Source of the DNA: Planctomycetota bacterium | Lineage (GTDB): Bacteria; Planctomycetota; Phycisphaerae; WQYP01 | Reading direction: 5' to 3' | Assembly (NCBI GenBank): GCA_023489375.1 | Contig: JAMDCX010000069.1 | Location: 1 to 7,118 of the forward strand | Length of the DNA: 7,118 nt | Shown: one piece after another, positions 5,556-7,118 of the stretch | Layout of the letters: every line of letters begins with the position of its first letter | How positions within the stretch are numbered: position 1 is the stretch's first letter | Translations under genes and position numbers: made by a program | Notes under the pieces: generated by a model | What the model was told of the DNA's origin: nothing | What the model saw: the letters and a program-made list of their open reading frames with translations, nothing else | The model's database searches: none

Positions 5556-6713
5556 ATGGCTTATGAACCCTCGGTCGCCAGGGATCGGCATTATATGAAC
5601 CTGGCCTTACGCCTGGCACAACGCGGACAGGGATTTGTGGAACCCAATCCCATGGTGGGAGCGGTATTGGTGCGTAACGGAAAAGTTGTGGGCCGCGGTT
5701 GGCACCATAAATTCGGCCTGCCGCACGCGGAAATTGAAGCTCTTCACAAAGCCCGGTCCGCCGCCCGCGGAGCAACCCTGTATGTCAACCTGGAACCCTG
5801 CTGCCACACTGGAAAAACCGGCCCCTGCACCACGGCCATTATCGCCGCCGGAATCCGACGCGTAGTCGTGGCCATGACGGATCCCAACCCACTGGTAAAG
5901 GGCAAAGGGATTCTTCGCCTCCGGCAGGCCGGCATTCATGTTGATACCGGCGTATTGGAAGCACCGGCGCTGGAACTTAATAAGCCCTTCACCAAGTGGA
6001 TCACCCGCCGGCAACCCTATGTGATTGCCAAATGGGCGCAGAGCATCGACGGGTGCATTGCCGACCGTCGGGGAAAATCCCAATGGATCAGTTCCGTGCC
6101 GTCGCGGGAGCTGGTGCATCAATGGCGAGCCCGCATGGATGGCATTATCGTGGGCATCGGAACCGCCCTGGCGGATGATCCGCTGTTGACCGCACGTCCG
6201 AAAAAATCCAGCTGCCGACGCCGCCTGGCCACACGGATCATCATCGACAACCAGTGTCGGCTGCCGCTGCAATCGCAACTGGTGCAAAGTGCCACCACCA
6301 TACCCACCATGGTACTTCATCGGCGTACACGCTCCGCCACCGTATTATTTCGCCGTAATCAATTGCTCCAGCACGGTGTGCAATGTATTGGCGTGGAAAC
6401 ACACAAAAACGGAAAAATCAGTCTCCCGGCGGCGCTGTGGGAATTAGGTAAACTCAACTTCACTAACGTACTGGTGGAAGGCGGAGCAGAATTACTCGGG
6501 GCGTTGATGGCGGAGAATCTTATTGATGAGGGCCGGGTATTTATCGCCCCGAAAATTGTCGGTGATCAATACGCCCGGCATGCGGTAGAAGGCCTTGCCC
6601 TGGCCTCCATACATAAGGCTATTCCTGTAGAGTGGCACAAAGTCACCACCTGTGGCGAGGATATTCTTGTGCATTGGTATAACCGCGCCATGCCAATTCA
6701 CACCAAGCCCTGA
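5556..6713 (+). CDS. ribD: Bifunctional riboflavin biosynthesis deaminase/reductase RibD
   Basis: RibD carries out two consecutive cytoplasmic steps of riboflavin synthesis: deamination of the diaminopyrimidine formed from GTP, then NADPH-dependent reduction of the ribosyl side chain. With this start the protein has 385 residues, slightly longer than the usual 360-370. The N-terminal deaminase shows EPNPMVGAVLV (29-39), the zinc motif HAE (57-59) with catalytic Glu59, and PCCHTGKTGPC (81-91) with zinc ligands Cys82 and Cys91. The C-terminal reductase (from about 154) shows AKWAQSIDG (158-166), SQWISS (175-180), GIIVGIGTALADDPLLTAR (196-214) and VLVEGGAELLG (306-316). Both active sites look intact. 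I prefer ATG 5556 because GGAG (5546-5549) lies 6 nt upstream; ATGs at 5535 and 5544 are in frame but lack a ribosome site. No other rib gene is in the window, and no FMN riboswitch fits in the 87-bp gap upstream. Confidence 0.97.
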   Translation: MAYEPSVARDRHYMNLALRLAQRGQGFVEPNPMVGAVLVRNGKVVGRGWHHKFGLPHAEIEALHKARSAARGATLYVNLEPCCHTGKTGPCTTAIIAAGIRRVVVAMTDPNPLVKGKGILRLRQAGIHVDTGVLEAPALELNKPFTKWITRRQPYVIAKWAQSIDGCIADRRGKSQWISSVPSRELVHQWRARMDGIIVGIGTALADDPLLTARPKKSSCRRRLATRIIIDNQCRLPLQSQLVQSATTIPTMVLHRRTRSATVLFRRNQLLQHGVQCIGVETHKNGKISLPAALWELGKLNFTNVLVEGGAELLGALMAENLIDEGRVFIAPKIVGDQYARHAVEGLALASIHKAIPVEWHKVTTCGEDILVHWYNRAMPIHTKP

Positions 6714-6750
6714 TCCGCGGCGCTGTCCATCCCACTGTACAAACAGATTT

Positions 6751-6764
6751 CGTAACCGTTCACG
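6751..6764 (+). repeat. Copy of the GTAACCGTTCACG dispersed motif
   Basis: CGTAACCGTTCACG matches the 14-mer at 624-637 over 13 bases (6752-6764); the next base is A rather than G. It begins 38 bp after the ribD stop codon and is a direct repeat of the copy at 6806. Confidence 0.7.
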
Positions 6765-6805
6765 AGCCATAATTGCGAAAAATCATAATGCAAGTGAGTA
6801 ATACG

Positions 6806-6819
6806 GTAACCGTTCACGG
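6806..6819 (+). repeat. Perfect copy of the GTAACCGTTCACGG dispersed motif
   Basis: This copy is identical over 14 bases to 624-637 and to the complement of 590-603. Its start is 54 bp beyond the matching start of the neighbouring copy (6752), in the same orientation, whereas the left-hand pair is inverted. Confidence 0.75.
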
Positions 6820-6871
6820 GTAAAATAGAAAAATCAGCCGGGATATGCCGCTTTTCATCGCGAATACTGCC

Positions 6872-6969
6872 ACCACGGATAACACGAATGAAATGGATAG
6901 AAATGGAAGGTACCCGTTTAGTATCCCGGAAAAGCACAGTGTATCCGTAATATCGGTGCCATCCGTGGT
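6872..6969. repeat. Imperfect 29-bp inverted repeat with ACCACGGAT ends
   Basis: ACCACGGAT at 6872-6880 is the exact reverse complement of ATCCGTGGT at 6961-6969. The similarity extends inward with gaps of identity (20 of 29 positions match across 6872-6900 and the complement of 6941-6969), leaving a 40-bp centre. From memory, ATCCGTGTTATCCGTGGT-type sequences are a common intergenic repeat in many environmental bacteria. The structure resembles a small non-autonomous or REP-type element. Confidence 0.5.
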
Positions 6970-7020
6970 TCCAACAAACATTCACAAGGAGGTAGGGGAG
7001 GTACACGGAGGAGAATTTCA

Positions 7021-7062
7021 GTGAATAAGGCACAAATCCATAAGGGTATAGCAATGATTTAA
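7021..7062 (+). CDS. Possible 13-codon micro-ORF or leader peptide behind a strong ribosome-binding site
   Basis: GTG at 7021 follows GGAGGAG (7007-7013) with an ideal 7-nt spacer and opens MNKAQIHKGIAMI before TAA at 7060-7062. More Shine-Dalgarno-like runs (AAGGAGG at 6987-6993, GGGGAGG at 6995-7001) stand just upstream. It may be a leader peptide of a gene beyond the right edge, or the purine tract may be fortuitous. Confidence 0.2.
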   Translation: MNKAQIHKGIAMI

Positions 7063-7118
7063 TCCTTGCTTGTCATGTCATTGTGGTGAAATATATGGAT
7101 CATTGATCTTTGCCACGG

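Larger units (their letters stand above)
6714..7118. other. Intergenic region downstream of ribD with repeats
   Basis: No protein-coding gene is convincing in these 405 bp. The stretch carries two copies of the GTAACCGTTCACG motif (6751, 6806), an imperfect 29-bp inverted repeat (6872-6900/6941-6969), an 8-bp inverted repeat interleaved with it (CCGGGATA 6838-6845, TATCCCGG 6922-6929), and a purine-rich tract at 6988-7013. I see no strong rho-independent terminator after ribD; CTGTACAAACAG at 6735-6746 makes only a 4-bp stem. Confidence 0.6.

Noticed and set aside
5607..6320. 237-codon open frame opposite ribD
   Set aside because: It is the complement of conserved RibD motifs and is His/Gly-rich in a way typical of shadow frames.
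590..6819. CRISPR array or integron attachment sites formed by the 14-bp motif
   Set aside because: The copies are not regularly spaced, differ in orientation and are separated by a 6-kb gene block; no cas or integrase gene is present.

Overview
The window looks like a piece of chromosome from a planctomycete-type bacterium, most likely Phycisphaerae or a relative. The evidence is protein architecture, not a marker gene: two exported proteins of the STN/secretin-N-like type that this phylum carries in many copies, and an exported HEAT-repeat protein with an embedded receiver-like segment. Composition is moderately GC-rich. There is no rRNA, tRNA, CRISPR array or transposase gene.

Layout: 1-1023 is non-coding or unassigned. 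It holds short inverted repeats, a REP-like hairpin and G-rich tracts. A textbook sigma70-like promoter at 1024-1051 is followed by a leader of about 210 nt and a large gene for an exported HEAT-repeat protein (1269-3590, +). That gene ends only 19 bp from the end of a convergent gene (3610-4497, -). Next comes a second, paralogous gene on the same strand (4683-5468, -). Both minus-strand genes encode small exported STN/secretin-N-like proteins without the secretin pore domain. A compact divergent promoter region (about 5453-5555) separates them from ribD (5556-6713, +), the bifunctional deaminase/reductase of riboflavin synthesis. The last 405 bp (6714-7118) hold repeats and a purine-rich, ribosome-binding-site-like tract before a 13-codon micro-ORF, but no clear gene.

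How the genes relate: ribD is ordinary cytoplasmic metabolism and stands alone here. The other three products all carry export signals and may act in the envelope, the two paralogues perhaps as parts of a protein assembly; no biochemical function can be assigned from sequence. A 14-bp motif, GTAACCGTTCACGG or its complement, occurs four times in the intergenic DNA on both sides of the gene block (plus one degenerate copy) and in none of the genes. It is the most distinctive non-coding signal in the window.
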